Shown: positions 17,873 to 18,470 of the stretch, piece after piece
Position numbering within the stretch: the stretch's first letter is position 1
Layout: each line of letters starts with the position of its first letter
Assembly: GCA_036939755.1 (NCBI GenBank)
Contig: JALLAZ010000247.1
Coordinates: forward strand, 1 to 18,470
Reading direction: 5' to 3'
Length of the DNA stretch: 18,470 bases
DNA from: Stephanodiscus triporus
Lineage: Eukaryota; Bacillariophyta; Thalassiosirophyceae; Thalassiosirales; Thalassiosiraceae
Notes under the pieces: model-generated
What the model saw: only the letters and a program-made list of their open reading frames with translations
What the model was told of the DNA's origin: nothing
The model's database searches: none
Translations under genes and position numbers: made by a program

Positions 17873-18470
17873 ATGACATACACAATCATCCCCATTGCTG
17901 CCCATGTCGACGACAAGGATGATGCCGTCTGGTTTAGGGTGGTGGAGGACATCCAAAGTAGGGTGTCCCATGTCCTCAGGACGGCCGACATGGAGGACCA
18001 TCACTTCCGCTTGTTCTTCCGAATGAGCATCGGTCCGGTGATGATGGTGTGGGACCTCCTGGTCCACCACTCCCTCCTCTCCGAGAAAGGGCGACCAAAG
18101 CACCTGCTTTGGGCACTATACTTTCTAAAAGTATACCCAAAGCAAAGCCCGGGGTGCTCAGTCGTCAGCGCATCCATCGGCGCCGTCGACCCGAAGACGT
18201 TTCAGAAGTGGGTCTGGGTCTTGTTCATTGGGGCCATTGCCGAGCTGGTTGACGAAGTGGTGAGTACATCTTAAATACTCACAACGTGAGGAGGATGGCG
18301 CGGAGTGTTCGTCTTCATTCGGAGGCCCCCAGCACTGGTCGCCGGATCCTTGGACCACAGACCATCCTGCTCTCACCGCAATTGCGTGAATATTTGATTT
18401 TTTTCTCCACCGCGTCGTCCTCACACCCCCCCCCCGCCGCTGCCGCCTCCGCCACAGATCGACTTCGAAA
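17873..18470 (+). mobile_element. Harbinger-like (DDE_Tnp_4) transposase gene, 5' part, cut by window end
   Basis: Exon 1 is 17873..18259 (129 codons from ATG). The intron 18260..18457 has a GTGAGT donor and a long C-rich tract ending CGCCACAG. Exon 2 starts at 18458 (IDFE) and leaves the window. The junction is phase 0. The protein shows HFRLFFRMSIGPVMMVWDLL, KGRPKHLLWALYFLKVYP and GAVDPKTFQKWVWVLF followed by IAELVDEV. This order (FR.. helix, LLWAL.FLK, VD.KTF.KWVW) is what I recall from the N-terminal region of DDE_Tnp_4/HARBI1-type transposases abundant in centric diatoms. None of the catalytic DDE acidic residues lies in the visible part, so activity cannot be judged. The reading frame is intact, so it may be a recent insertion or a domesticated copy. 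Confidence 0.7.

Overview
The window is nuclear DNA of a microbial eukaryote, most likely a diatom and probably a centric one. The evidence is short GT-AG introns (72-124 nt in most genes), a histidyl-tRNA synthetase with a long plant-type N-terminal extension, a full-length BRE1-type RING ligase, and a transposase fragment of a kind I associate with centric diatom genomes. The genus is inference and cannot be fixed by reading alone.

Layout, left to right. (1) 1-469 minus: the start of an unidentified gene, two in-phase exons predicting an acidic tail and a poly-Val membrane anchor; it continues off the left edge. (2) 470-959: a divergent promoter region with an 11-bp-arm inverted repeat and GA-rich leader. 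(3) 960-4570 plus: cytosolic-type histidyl-tRNA synthetase, whose very GC-rich, repeat-laden N-terminal half reads through only if two compensating shifts at G homopolymers are accepted. (4) 4874-5215 minus: an SDHAF1-like LYR protein, convergent with HARS. (5) 6066-6527 plus: a small protein with WHxH and HHDP motifs. (6) 6810-7538 minus: a secreted Cys-rich repeat protein. (7) 7539-8958: a long gene-poor stretch. (8) 8959-12415 plus: BRE1 in six exons, all five introns phase 0, the last one stop-free and inside the RING. (9) 12771-15673 minus: an 889-aa WW-domain protein with a 5' exon that is easy to miss. (10) 16253-16978 minus: an unrecognised protein, possibly longer at its N-terminus. 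(11) 17349-17715: a hairpin and an AT-rich 28-bp repeat block. (12) 17873-18470 plus: the start of a Harbinger-like (DDE_Tnp_4) transposase, cut by the window end.

The genes share no single pathway: translation (HARS), complex II assembly (SDHAF1-like), chromatin (BRE1), a secreted Cys-rich protein and several unknowns. Orientation alternates, giving mostly convergent pairs with 280-360 bp between stops. Base composition is extreme on the left (GTC/GAC repeats and G runs up to about 3.0 kb) and ordinary to AT-rich on the right. I see no tRNA, rRNA or CRISPR array. The points most worth checking are the HARS double frameshift with its lyase-like N-terminal domain, the stop-free RING intron in BRE1, the extra 5' exon of the WW gene, and the repeat block beside the transposase.
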